Shown here piece after piece: positions 14,455 through 22,652 of a stretch of 64,000 nt of DNA. The stretch spans positions 992,001 through 1,056,000 of the forward strand of contig NZ_CP083590.1 of NCBI RefSeq assembly GCF_020099395.1. Direction: 5' to 3'. Positions within the stretch are counted from its first letter, which is position 1. Each line of letters opens with the position of its first letter. This DNA comes from Streptomyces mobaraensis (GTDB lineage Bacteria; Actinomycetota; Actinomycetes; Streptomycetales; Streptomycetaceae). Below the pieces are notes generated by a model, which searched no databases, was not told where the DNA came from, and saw nothing but the letters and a program-made list of their open reading frames with translations. The translations under genes and the position numbers were made by a program.

Positions 14455-16662
14455 GTGGTGCGTAGCGAAGCGAAGGCCGGGCGTCGGAGCAGCAGGCCCC
14501 ACCGGAACACCGCGCCACCGGCTCCACCCTCCTCCCGCGCCCGGCCGCGCCTGCTCCTCTGGCTGGTGGTGGCCGGCTGGCTGCTGCTGGCCGGCCTGCT
14601 CAGCCCGTTCCAGGGCAAGCTGCAGAGCGTCACGAGCAACAACGCCGCCGCCTTCCTGCCCGGCTCGGCGCCGTCCGCCGAGGTCTCGCGGTTCCTCAAG
14701 GACCGCTTTCCCGACGGCGACACCCGCCCGGCCCTGGTCGTCCAGCGCCGCCCCGGCGGGCTGACCGCCGCCGACCGCGGCGCGGTGGTCGCCGAGGCCG
14801 CGCGGCTGCGTACCGTCCCCGGCACCCAGCCGCCGGTCGCCCCCTTCACCGCCGACGGCCGGCCGGTTCCCGGGCTGGTCTCGGCGGACGGCTCGGTGGC
14901 CGTGACGGTCGTCCCGGTCACCGCGACCGGCGGCAAGAAGGTCCGCGAGACCGTCGACGCGCTGCGCGACGCACTCCACCCGCCGTCGGGCGTGACGACG
15001 GACGTCACCGGACCGGCCGGGATCAGCGCGGACGCCATCGCCATCTTCAGCGACGTCGACTTCCGGCTGCTGGCGGCGACGGCGGTCCTGGTCCTCGTCC
15101 TCCTCCTGATCGTCTACCGCTCCCCGCTGCTGGCGTTCGTCCCGCTCGTGGTGGTGAGCTTCGCCTACGTCCTGGCCGCCGGCGTCGTCTACGCGCTGGC
15201 CGCGCACGCCGGGCTGCTCATCAACAGCCAGGCCACGTCGCTGATGCTGATCCTGATGTTCGGCGCCGGCACGGACTACTGCCTGCTGATGACCGCCCGC
15301 TACCAGGAGGAGCTGACGGCGGACCCGTCCGCCCCCTGGCCCGCCCTGCGCCGCGCCGTGCGACGGGTGTGGCCCACGGTCTTCTTCAGCGGGCTGACGG
15401 TGATGGCGTCGCTGTCCGCCCTCTTCGCCGCCGACCTCGGCTCCACCCGGGTGCTCGGCCCGGTCGGCATCATCGGCACCGCGAGCGTGCTGCTCTCCAC
15501 GTTCACGCTGATGCCCGCGCTGCTGGCGCTGATCGGCCCGCGCGCCCTGCTGCGCCGCGCCGCCCGGACCGCCGCTGAACGCCCGCGGAACGCCGGGGCG
15601 GTGGGCCGGGCCTGGGAGCGCACCGCGCGGGCGGTGTTCCGCCGGCCGTGGTGGGCGACGGCCGCGACGCTGCTGTTCTTCGCCGCCGGCGCGACCGGAC
15701 TGACCCGGTCCGTCGACGACATGAGCCTGCTGCACGCCTTCCGCGAACCGACCTCGTCCGCCGACGGCTACCGGACCCTCTCCGACGCCTTCCCCGCCGG
15801 AACCGCCGCGCCCCTGACGGTCGTCGTGGAGCGCGCCGACGGCCCGCTGTCCGGCGCCGACCTCGCCGGGGCCGCCGCCCGGGTGCGCTCGGTGCCGGAC
15901 ATCGCCTCCGTCGCGCCCCAGCCCGTCCGGTCGGAGGACGGCCGGGCGGGCCGGCTCCAGGTCGTCCTCGACACCGACCCGTACGACGCGAAGGGGCTCG
16001 ACCGCGTCGCCGACGTCCGGCACGCGCTGTCCTCCGGACTCCCGTCCGGGGTACGGGCGGTGGTGGGCGGCGACCCGGCCGTGCAGCTCGACACCAAGCG
16101 CGCCGCCGACCGCGACCTGCGGATCCTGGTGCCGCTGATCCTCGCCATCATCATGCTGGTGCTGGTGGCGCTGCTGCGGGCGGTGATCGCGCCGCTCTAC
16201 CTGATCGCCACGGTCGTCGTGTCGTTCTTCGGGGCGCTCGGCATCTCGATGTACGTCTTCCGGGACCTGCTCGGCCAGCACGGCGTCAACCCGGTGATGC
16301 CGACGTTCGCGTTCCTCTTCCTGGTCGCGCTGGGCGTCGACTACAACATCTTCCTCATGGCGCGGGTCCGGGAGGACGCCCGCGCCCATGACACCCGTAC
16401 CGCCGTGCGCACCGCCCTGCTCAGCACCGGGTCGGTGATCACCAGCGCGGGCCTGGTGCTGGCGGGCACCTTCTCGATCCTGATGATCCTGCCGCTGGTG
16501 ATGCTCTTCCAGCTCGGCTTCACGGTGGCGCTGGGCGTGCTGCTCGACACCGTCCTGGTGCGGGTGGTGCTGGTGCCGGCGGTCACCTGGCTGCTGGGCG
16601 AGAAGGCGTGGTGGCCCGCGCGGCGCACGGCGACGACGGTGGTTCCGGATCCGGCCGACTGA
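14455..16662 (+). CDS. MMPL/RND-family transporter (about 735 aa)
   Basis: Proton-driven membrane exporter of the MMPL type. Two repeats are visible, each one TM helix, a soluble loop and five or six TM helices. TM1 is LLLWLVVAGWLLLAGLL and the charged motifs are FGAGTDYCLLMTARYQEEL and GVDYNIFLMARVRED, whose Asp-Tyr pairs are the proton relay of the family. Start is uncertain: GTG at 14455 or 14458 gives a sensible short N-terminus, but no good ribosome binding site precedes either, and a TTG at 14377 is also in frame. The MFS gene follows after 18 bases, so the pair is co-transcribed and presumably controlled by the divergent TetR repressor. Confidence 0.88.
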   Translation: MVRSEAKAGRRSSRPHRNTAPPAPPSSRARPRLLLWLVVAGWLLLAGLLSPFQGKLQSVTSNNAAAFLPGSAPSAEVSRFLKDRFPDGDTRPALVVQRRPGGLTAADRGAVVAEAARLRTVPGTQPPVAPFTADGRPVPGLVSADGSVAVTVVPVTATGGKKVRETVDALRDALHPPSGVTTDVTGPAGISADAIAIFSDVDFRLLAATAVLVLVLLLIVYRSPLLAFVPLVVVSFAYVLAAGVVYALAAHAGLLINSQATSLMLILMFGAGTDYCLLMTARYQEELTADPSAPWPALRRAVRRVWPTVFFSGLTVMASLSALFAADLGSTRVLGPVGIIGTASVLLSTFTLMPALLALIGPRALLRRAARTAAERPRNAGAVGRAWERTARAVFRRPWWATAATLLFFAAGATGLTRSVDDMSLLHAFREPTSSADGYRTLSDAFPAGTAAPLTVVVERADGPLSGADLAGAAARVRSVPDIASVAPQPVRSEDGRAGRLQVVLDTDPYDAKGLDRVADVRHALSSGLPSGVRAVVGGDPAVQLDTKRAADRDLRILVPLILAIIMLVLVALLRAVIAPLYLIATVVVSFFGALGISMYVFRDLLGQHGVNPVMPTFAFLFLVALGVDYNIFLMARVREDARAHDTRTAVRTALLSTGSVITSAGLVLAGTFSILMILPLVMLFQLGFTVALGVLLDTVLVRVVLVPAVTWLLGEKAWWPARRTATTVVPDPAD

Positions 16663-16680
16663 CAAGGGAGTTGACCCGGC

Positions 16681-18018
16681 ATGACCGATACCGCGGGCGC
16701 GGCGAGCGCCGGTGTGCGGCGCCCCGCCGTGCCGCGCACCGCCTGGACCCGGCTCGCCGTCTACACCGCCATCGCCGCGCTGCTCCAGGCCGACGGGACG
16801 ATCGTCGCCGTCGCGCTGCCGTCGGTCGGCGCGGCGTTCGACGTCTCCGCGGGGACCGCCGCGTGGCTGATGACCACCTACTTCGCGGTGTACGCCGTGG
16901 GGTTGTTCCCGGGCGGGCGGCTGGTGGACCGGTTCGGTCCCGGGGCGGTGGCCCTGGCCGGGCTGGCGGTGTTCTGCGCGGGCACCCTGACCGGCGCGCT
17001 CGCGGGATCTTTCGGGGTGCTCGTCGGCTCGCGGGTGCTCCAGGGCGCGGGCGCGGGGCTGGCCAGCCCGGCGGCGCTGGCCGGGGCGGTGTCGGGCTTC
17101 CCGGCGGAGCGGCGGGGCACCGCGCTGGGCATCTGGGGGGCGGCCTCGGGGCTGTCGAACCTGGTGGGTCCGCTGCTGGGCGGGGTGCTGACGGAGGTGT
17201 GGGGGTGGCGCGCCAACTGGTGGGCGCTGCTTCCGCTGGGCCTCGCGCCCGCGGTGTGCGTCCTGCGCTGGGCGCGGTCCCCGGCGGAGGCCCGCCGAAT
17301 GGCGCCGGGGGCGGCGGAGTCGGGGCAGCCGTCGGTGCCGGGGCCGGCGGGGACGCCGGATCCCGCGGTGCCGAGCACGGGGGAACCGGGCTCCGGGCCG
17401 CCGGAGCCAGGGCCGGCGCTCCCGGGTGGGCGGCCGTCGATGGGTGCCGTGCGCGGCGCGTCCGCCGTAGCCGCCCTCACCTTCGCGGTGATGATCGGCT
17501 CGTTCTACCTCGTCGAGCAGTACCTCCAGCACGCGGCGGGCTACGGCGTCCTGCGGGCGGCGCTCGCCCCGATGGTGGTCGCCGTCTGCATCGGCGCGGC
17601 GGGACCGGTGGCCGGCCGGCTCACCGACCGGTACGGCGAACGGCTCCCGGCCGCCGCCGGCTTCGTCGCCTGCGCGGCGGCCTGCGCCGCGTACGCCGTG
17701 CCCGGCACCGCGCCGCACGGCCTCTGGCTGCTGCCCGGCGGCGTCCTCCTCGGCGCGGGCCTCGGCCTGCTGTTCCCCTCGACGTCCCGCGCGGCCCTCA
17801 ACTCCGTCCCCCGGAGCCTGCACGGCCGCGCCTCCTCCCTGCTCTCCTTCGGCCGCCTGGCCGGCGCGGCCTGCGGCACGGCCCTGGCGGGCCTGGCCTT
17901 CCACGACGGCGTCACCACCTCGCATCTGCGCACGGCTCTCACCGGCGGTGCGGTCCTGGCGGCGGTGGGGGCGGTGCTGGCCGCGCGGTGGTTCCGGCAC
18001 ACGCCAGCGGAGGGCTGA
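16681..18018 (+). CDS. MFS multidrug exporter, DHA2-like (445 aa)
   Basis: Major-facilitator proton antiporter. Motif A-like sequence is GGRLVDRFGPGAV after TM2, and a proline/glycine-rich antiporter motif C is visible as GIWGAASGLSNLVGPLLGG. About 12 TM helices are split by a 70-residue Pro/Gly/Ala-rich cytoplasmic loop (residues about 205-260). ATG 16681 has GGGAG about ten bases upstream and sits 18 bases after the MMPL gene. The combination MMPL-MFS-TetR suggests export of a toxic compound, perhaps self-made. Substrate unknown. Confidence 0.88.
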   Translation: MTDTAGAASAGVRRPAVPRTAWTRLAVYTAIAALLQADGTIVAVALPSVGAAFDVSAGTAAWLMTTYFAVYAVGLFPGGRLVDRFGPGAVALAGLAVFCAGTLTGALAGSFGVLVGSRVLQGAGAGLASPAALAGAVSGFPAERRGTALGIWGAASGLSNLVGPLLGGVLTEVWGWRANWWALLPLGLAPAVCVLRWARSPAEARRMAPGAAESGQPSVPGPAGTPDPAVPSTGEPGSGPPEPGPALPGGRPSMGAVRGASAVAALTFAVMIGSFYLVEQYLQHAAGYGVLRAALAPMVVAVCIGAAGPVAGRLTDRYGERLPAAAGFVACAAACAAYAVPGTAPHGLWLLPGGVLLGAGLGLLFPSTSRAALNSVPRSLHGRASSLLSFGRLAGAACGTALAGLAFHDGVTTSHLRTALTGGAVLAAVGAVLAARWFRHTPAEG

Positions 18019-18160
18019 CCGCGGCGCGGGGCGGGGTCCGGCGAGCCCGGAGGGCTTACCCGCCGACCCTCGCCCCCGTCACGTCCAGGTGCCACTGCGC
18101 CCGTCCGGGCGGACCTGACGGCACACCGCCGGGCGCGAGCGCCGGCCGGGACAAGGCCGC

Positions 18161-18868
18161 CTACCAGGGCAGGGGTTCGCCGTGCCGGAAGAAGCCGCCG
18201 GTGGGGCCGGAATCCGGCAGGGTGGCGGCCCAGACGACACTGGCGGCGCCCCGCTCGACGGGCGCGCCGCCCGGGCCGCCCATGTCGGTGGCGATCCAGC
18301 CCGGACAGACGGCGTTGACCAGGACCCGCTCGGCCCGCAGTTCGTCGGCGAGCTTGCGGGTGAGGGCGTTGAGAGCCGCCTTCGAGACTCCGTAGGCCGG
18401 GGTTCCCCCGGACATGTGCTCCAGGGATCCGGACTCGCTGGAGACGTTCACCAGGCGGGGGTGGGCCGAGCGGCGCAGCAGCGGCAGGAACGCCTGCGCG
18501 GTGTGCCAGGCGCCGAAGAGGTTGGTTTCCAGGGTGCGCCGGACCTCGTCGAGGTCGACGGAGGCGGCGCGCCGGGCGGTGTCGTAGTTGACGGCGGCGT
18601 TGTTGACGAGGACGTCGAGGCGCCCGAACTCCTCCTCCACGCTGCGGGCGAGGCCGCGGACGCCGTCGGCGTCGGTCACGTCCAGCCGGCGGGGCAGCGG
18701 CGTGCCGGGTACTCCGGGGGCCAGGTCGGCGACGGCCCGCTCGGCGTCCTCCCGGCGGCGGGCGCACAGCAGGACGGTATGCCCGAGCGCGGCGAGCTGA
18801 CGCGCGGTCTCCCGGCCGATTCCCCGGTTGGCGCCCGTGACCAGCGATACCGGTGCGGCGGTGTTCAT
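18161..18868 (-). CDS. Short-chain dehydrogenase/reductase (235 aa)
   Basis: Classical SDR with cofactor motif TGANRGIG (residues about 11-18), structural NNAAVN, catalytic Ser in LVNVSSESGS and YxxxK as YGVSKAALNALTRK, then PGWIATDMGG, so it is catalytically complete. NADP(H) preference is suggested by the Arg pair after strand 2 (CARRRED). The substrate cannot be told. Convergent with the MFS gene and standing alone, with a 140-base spacer between them. Confidence 0.9.
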   Translation of the reverse strand: MNTAAPVSLVTGANRGIGRETARQLAALGHTVLLCARRREDAERAVADLAPGVPGTPLPRRLDVTDADGVRGLARSVEEEFGRLDVLVNNAAVNYDTARRAASVDLDEVRRTLETNLFGAWHTAQAFLPLLRRSAHPRLVNVSSESGSLEHMSGGTPAYGVSKAALNALTRKLADELRAERVLVNAVCPGWIATDMGGPGGAPVERGAASVVWAATLPDSGPTGGFFRHGEPLPW

Positions 18869-19310
18869 GTTCTCTCCCTGCTCTTCCTACGCGGACGGTC
18901 CGGCCCCGGGCAGCACGCTATGCCGCCGTCCCGCGTCCGCGGATGAGGCCCGGCGCCCGGGCGGGCTGCGGCCTTGGATGTAGTCCTCACGGACCACGGC
19001 GGCCGGGGGCGCGACCCGGGTCAGCCGGATGGGGGCGGGAGAGTTCCACGATGTCACGCCCATACCGGACGTGCCGCTGCCAACCTCACCCGCCTGACGC
19101 CCCATCTGTACCGCGGAAGACCGCGGCGCCCACTGAGCCGCCGAGCCGGCCCACGGCACGGCCCGCTCCCGGCGCAGGCACATCTGACGGGCCGCCGCCC
19201 ATGGCCGCCTCGCCCCGGCGCCGGCTGCCCGCCATGCAGCCGAACGCGGGCCGGGCCGGATGGCACACCCTTGCCCACCGCCCGCTCCCCCTTCCCCCGG
19301 CGCCCCCGTC
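18869..19310. other. Intergenic, nothing convincing
   Basis: This stretch lies between the SDR start and the muramidase stop. One minus-strand frame of about 98 codons is open here but has no ribosome binding site and reads as Arg/Pro/Ser-rich filler. The region must contain the SDR promoter; I could not identify hexamers with confidence. Confidence 0.5.
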
Positions 19311-20546
19311 TCACGACAGCAGTGCCTGCCACGTCGCCGGGCCCACCACGCCGTCCGCGTCCAGGTGCCATGCCGTCTGGTAGGCGGCGACCGCGTCGCG
19401 GGTGCCCGTTCCGAAGACGCCGTCGACGTCGAGGGCCGAGCCGTGTGCGACGAGGAGGTGCTGGGCCGCCTGGACGGCGGGGCCGGTGGAGCCGGTGCGG
19501 ACGGTCTGGATGAGGGCCTGCCAGGTGTTCGGGCCGATGATGCCGTCGGCGGCGAGGCCGGCCGAGCGCTGGAAGGCGGTGACGGCGTCCCGGGTGGCGG
19601 GGCCGAACGCGCCGTCCGGGTCCAGGGAGGCGCCCCGGGCGTTCAGCAGGTACTGGGCCGCGGTGACCTGCGGGCCGCGCTGTCCCTGGGCGAGCAGCGG
19701 CCAGCCGGCCGTCGGGGGCGGGGTGTAGGTGCCGTCGGCGAAGGAACGGAGGTCCTGGAGCGATCCGTTGAAGACGTCCTGGTCGCCGGGGAACGGGCCG
19801 CGGTCCGCGGTCTGCCAGATCGCGTACGTGGACCAGCCGGCGGGCAGCGGGTGGGCGGTGCCGTTGTGGTTGGCGACCCACAGCGGGAGCGTGGCGCCGA
19901 AGTCCCGGGAGCCGCCGGTGCACCGGGCCCACCAGGAGACGTTGGTGTAGAGGGCCGGGTAGCGGCCGGTCCGCTCCCGGTACCGGTCGGCGAAGGCGTG
20001 GATCCAGGCGGTCATGGCGGCCGGGTCCAGCCCGTAGCAGGCGGGGACGCCGGCGTCGGGGTAGCCCTCGATGTCGAGGGCCCCGGGCAGCGTCCGCCCG
20101 TCGGCCCGCCAGCCCCCGCCGGCGGCGAGGAAGGCGTCGGCCTGGGCGGCACCGTCCGAGGAGTCGGGCCGGGCGAAGTGGTAGGCGCCGCGCACCAGTC
20201 CGGCGTCGGCGGCGCCGTCGTACTGCCGGGTGAAGAACGCGTTGCGGTAGGTCAGTCCCTCGGTCGCCTTCACATAGGCGAAGGAGGCTCCCGCCGCGAC
20301 GGCGGCGGGCCAGTCCACGTCCCCCTGGTACGCGCTCACGTCGAGCCCCCGTACCGCGGTCCGCGCCGGGGGCGCCGGTCTGAGCTGCGGCTCCGGCAGG
20401 CTCGATCCGGCGTGGTGGCGCTCCTCCCCGCCGGTCACCGGCGGAACGGGATCCTCCGCCCGTGCCACCGCCGGTGGGGCCAGGAGGGCGAGCAGGACGG
20501 GGGCGAGGAGGCCGGCGGCGGGCAGCGGCCGGAGCGGGGACGTCAT
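19311..20546 (-). CDS. Secreted GH25 muramidase with two peptidoglycan-binding domains (411 aa)
   Basis: Exported lysozyme-like enzyme hydrolysing peptidoglycan glycan strands. A signal peptide occupies residues 1-30 (LLAPVLLALLAPPAVARA cleavage region). The GH25 barrel covers residues 65-270 with catalytic acidic residues in GLDVSAYQGDVDW and in ALDIEGYP, plus FAYVKATEG and RGAYHFARP. Two PG_binding_1 repeats follow (about 280-335 and 350-410), each ending in DGxxGPxTWQALL. It stands alone. Roles could be cell-wall remodelling in development or attack on other bacteria. Confidence 0.92.
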   Translation of the reverse strand: MTSPLRPLPAAGLLAPVLLALLAPPAVARAEDPVPPVTGGEERHHAGSSLPEPQLRPAPPARTAVRGLDVSAYQGDVDWPAAVAAGASFAYVKATEGLTYRNAFFTRQYDGAADAGLVRGAYHFARPDSSDGAAQADAFLAAGGGWRADGRTLPGALDIEGYPDAGVPACYGLDPAAMTAWIHAFADRYRERTGRYPALYTNVSWWARCTGGSRDFGATLPLWVANHNGTAHPLPAGWSTYAIWQTADRGPFPGDQDVFNGSLQDLRSFADGTYTPPPTAGWPLLAQGQRGPQVTAAQYLLNARGASLDPDGAFGPATRDAVTAFQRSAGLAADGIIGPNTWQALIQTVRTGSTGPAVQAAQHLLVAHGSALDVDGVFGTGTRDAVAAYQTAWHLDADGVVGPATWQALLS

Positions 20547-20644
20547 CGCGGGACTCCCGTGGGTGCGGGCCGAGGCCGCGGCGGCCCGGGCGTGGGCGGG
20601 GTGTCCGGGATGCTAGCGAGGCACGCGGGCCGGGGGAATGCCGC

Positions 20645-20737
20645 GTCCCGCCACTCCACCCGTCCTGCCACTTCTCATGCGTCCCGGCGCTCCTCACCTG
20701 TCCCGCCACTTCTCTCCCGTCCCGCCACTCCTCACCC
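20645..20737. repeat. 19-bp tandem repeat downstream of the phosphotransferase gene
   Basis: Five consecutive units of 17-19 bases, GTCCCGCCACTCCTCACCC and variants, run from 20645 to 20737. The last unit covers the stop codon and final codons of the phosphotransferase gene. The neighbouring gene on the other side starts at 20546, so the array fills the spacer. Confidence 0.9.
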
Positions 20738-21520
20738 GTCCAGCAGCGCCCGCTCCCACTCCGCCGCGCGCCGCTCCGTGTACTCCGCGTCGGTGCGCCA
20801 GACGTCGCCGTGCCCCTCGGCCCACATCCGGGCCCAGGGCTGTTCGCCGAGGGCGGCGCGGTCGCGCAGGAAGTCGTGCATCGCGCGGGCGCGCTGGGCC
20901 AGGAGGGGGACCAGGCGGCGGCGTTCCGGCTCGTCGAGGCCGTAGGCGTCGACGAGGACGCGCAGCCGGCGGGCCGCGTCGGCGTCGGCGCGCCGGATCC
21001 CGGGCCGGTCCGAGAGCGGGACGAAGCCGTGCGCGGCGTAGGCGAGGTCCCCGAGGCGGGTGCCGGGCGCGGCGGTGTCCCAGTCGATGAAGGCCCAGCC
21101 GGCGTCGCCGTCGGTCACCAGGTTCCAGGGGGCCAGGTCGTGGTGGGCGATGATCTCGGTGCCGTCGGCGGGGACGAGGGTCCGCCAGCGGGCGTCCGGC
21201 GGCGGGGCGAAGTCCCGGACGGCGTCGTGGAACGCGCGGACGGTCCGCCCCACCCGGGCCAGCCGCGCCTCGGGGTCGAGGAGGGCGAACCGGTCCGGCC
21301 AGACGACGTCGCCCGGCACATACGTCAGGACCTCGCGGCCCCGGTCGTCGATGCCGAGGGGACGCGGGGCGGCGGTGAAGCCGGCCGCGTGCAGATGGGT
21401 GAGGAGGGCGTGGACGGCGGGGGTCCAGGGGCCGGCGGGGCGGCGGACGGTATCGCCGACGCGGACGACGCCCCCGCTGACGTTCCCGCCGGCCAGCGGC
21501 TGCTCGTCGTGATGGGTCAT
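20732..21520 (-). CDS. Aminoglycoside/choline phosphotransferase-family protein (262 aa)
   Basis: APH-fold kinase. The Brenner motif is HHDLAPWNLV (catalytic Asp) and the metal motif is FIDWDTAAPGTRLGDLAY. The N-lobe begins at SGGVVRVGDTVRRPAGPW. Both key acidic residues are present, so it should be active on a small hydroxylated substrate, but these proteins are too diverse to name the substrate or claim antibiotic resistance. ATG 21520 gives a natural N-terminus (MTHHDEQPLAGG); a further-upstream in-frame start would add about 20 unrelated residues. The 3' end lies in a tandem repeat. Confidence 0.82.
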   Translation of the reverse strand: MTHHDEQPLAGGNVSGGVVRVGDTVRRPAGPWTPAVHALLTHLHAAGFTAAPRPLGIDDRGREVLTYVPGDVVWPDRFALLDPEARLARVGRTVRAFHDAVRDFAPPPDARWRTLVPADGTEIIAHHDLAPWNLVTDGDAGWAFIDWDTAAPGTRLGDLAYAAHGFVPLSDRPGIRRADADAARRLRVLVDAYGLDEPERRRLVPLLAQRARAMHDFLRDRAALGEQPWARMWAEGHGDVWRTDAEYTERRAAEWERALLDG

Positions 21521-21633
21521 GGGGGCGAGTCTCCGCCACCGGACGACGACACCTGCCACCGGGGCGAGGTTTCGGCACGGCACCGCCGGGTTACCCGTCC
21601 GGTCTGAGCACGACGGTCCCGGACGAGGAGGGA

Positions 21634-22626
21634 GTGTCCGCCCCCATGGCCCCCACCTACGGCTACTTCCTGTCCTGTGAGGAGCACTCCCCCGCGGACC
21701 TCGTCGAACAGGCCCGGATGGCCGAGGACGCCGGGTTCACGTCGTTGTGGATCTCCGACCACTTCCATCCGTGGACCGGCGAGCAGGGGCACAGCCCGTT
21801 CGTCTGGTCGGTGATCGGGGCGCTGGCGAAGGCGGTCTCCCTGCCCGTCGAGACCGCCGTCACCTGCCCGACCGTACGGATGCACCCGGTCGTCACCGCG
21901 CACGCGGCGGCGACCAGCGCCGTCCTGCTGGGGCCCGGCCGGTTCCGGCTCGGGGTGGGCAGCGGCGAGGCGCTCAACGAGCACGTTCTGGGCGGCCCGT
22001 GGCCGCGCGCGGCGGTCCGGCTGGAGATGCTGGAGGAGGCCGTCCGGGTGATGCGGCTGCTGTTCGAGGGCGGTCAGGTCAGCCACGCCGGACGGCACTA
22101 CACCGTGGAGAACGCCCGGCTGTACACGCTTCCGGACGAGCCGGTGCCCATCGACGTCTCGGCGTTCGGCCCGGCGGCCACGGAGGTGGCGGGCCGGTGC
22201 GGCGACGGGCTGATCACCATGAGCCCGGACGCGGCGGCGGTCGACCGCTTCCGGCGGGCCGGCGGCGCGGGCAAGCCGGTGTCCGGCGGCGTCAAGGTGT
22301 GCTGGGGTCCCGACCGGGACGAGGCGCTGCGCACCGCGCACCGGCTGTGGGCGGCGGAGCAGTTGCCGGGCGAGCTGAACCAGGTGCTGCCGACGCCGGT
22401 CCACTTCGAGCAGGCGGCGGAGCTCGTCACCCCCGACCGGGTGGCCGCGGCGGTGACCTGCGGGAACGACCCCGAGGAGCACGTGGCGGCGCTGCGGGCG
22501 TACGCGGACGCCGGCTTCGACCGGGTCCACGTCAACCAGATCGGCCCCGACCAGCGGGGCTTCTTCGACTTCTACCGGACCGAGGTACTGCCCCGGCTCG
22601 CCGACGCGGCGGGCCGGGCGGGCTGA
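21634..22626 (+). CDS. F420-dependent LLM-class oxidoreductase, G6PDH-like family (about 330 aa)
   Basis: Luciferase-like TIM barrel using coenzyme F420. Characteristic blocks: YGYFLSCEEHSPADLVEQA, LWISDHFHPWTGEQGHSPF, TAVTCPTVRMHPVVTAHAAAT, GRFRLGVGSGEALNEHVLG and HVNQIGPDQRGFFDFY. These match the family that includes F420-dependent glucose-6-phosphate dehydrogenase and relatives. Start is either GTG 21634 (GAGGAGG close upstream) or ATG 21646. It is 26 bases ahead of the thiamine-diphosphate enzyme and likely co-transcribed with it and the enolase-superfamily gene. Substrate unknown. Confidence 0.85.
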   Translation: MSAPMAPTYGYFLSCEEHSPADLVEQARMAEDAGFTSLWISDHFHPWTGEQGHSPFVWSVIGALAKAVSLPVETAVTCPTVRMHPVVTAHAAATSAVLLGPGRFRLGVGSGEALNEHVLGGPWPRAAVRLEMLEEAVRVMRLLFEGGQVSHAGRHYTVENARLYTLPDEPVPIDVSAFGPAATEVAGRCGDGLITMSPDAAAVDRFRRAGGAGKPVSGGVKVCWGPDRDEALRTAHRLWAAEQLPGELNQVLPTPVHFEQAAELVTPDRVAAAVTCGNDPEEHVAALRAYADAGFDRVHVNQIGPDQRGFFDFYRTEVLPRLADAAGRAG

Positions 22627-22652
22627 GCGGACACTGAGCGGAGAGGAACACA

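Noticed and set aside
14434..18000. A minus-strand open frame of about 1190 codons opposite the MMPL and MFS genes
   Set aside because: Low-complexity translation; the opposite strand holds two clear transporters.
18887..19183. A 98-codon minus-strand frame in the gap between the SDR and muramidase genes
   Set aside because: No ribosome binding site, no conserved pattern, Arg/Ser/Pro-rich; left as intergenic.
20640..20740. A CRISPR array at the short direct repeats
   Set aside because: Units are contiguous without spacers and imperfect, so it is a tandem minisatellite; no cas genes are in the window.
20732..21520. Naming the phosphotransferase an aminoglycoside-resistance gene
   Set aside because: The fold is shared by kinases for many substrates and nothing in the neighbourhood points to antibiotic resistance.
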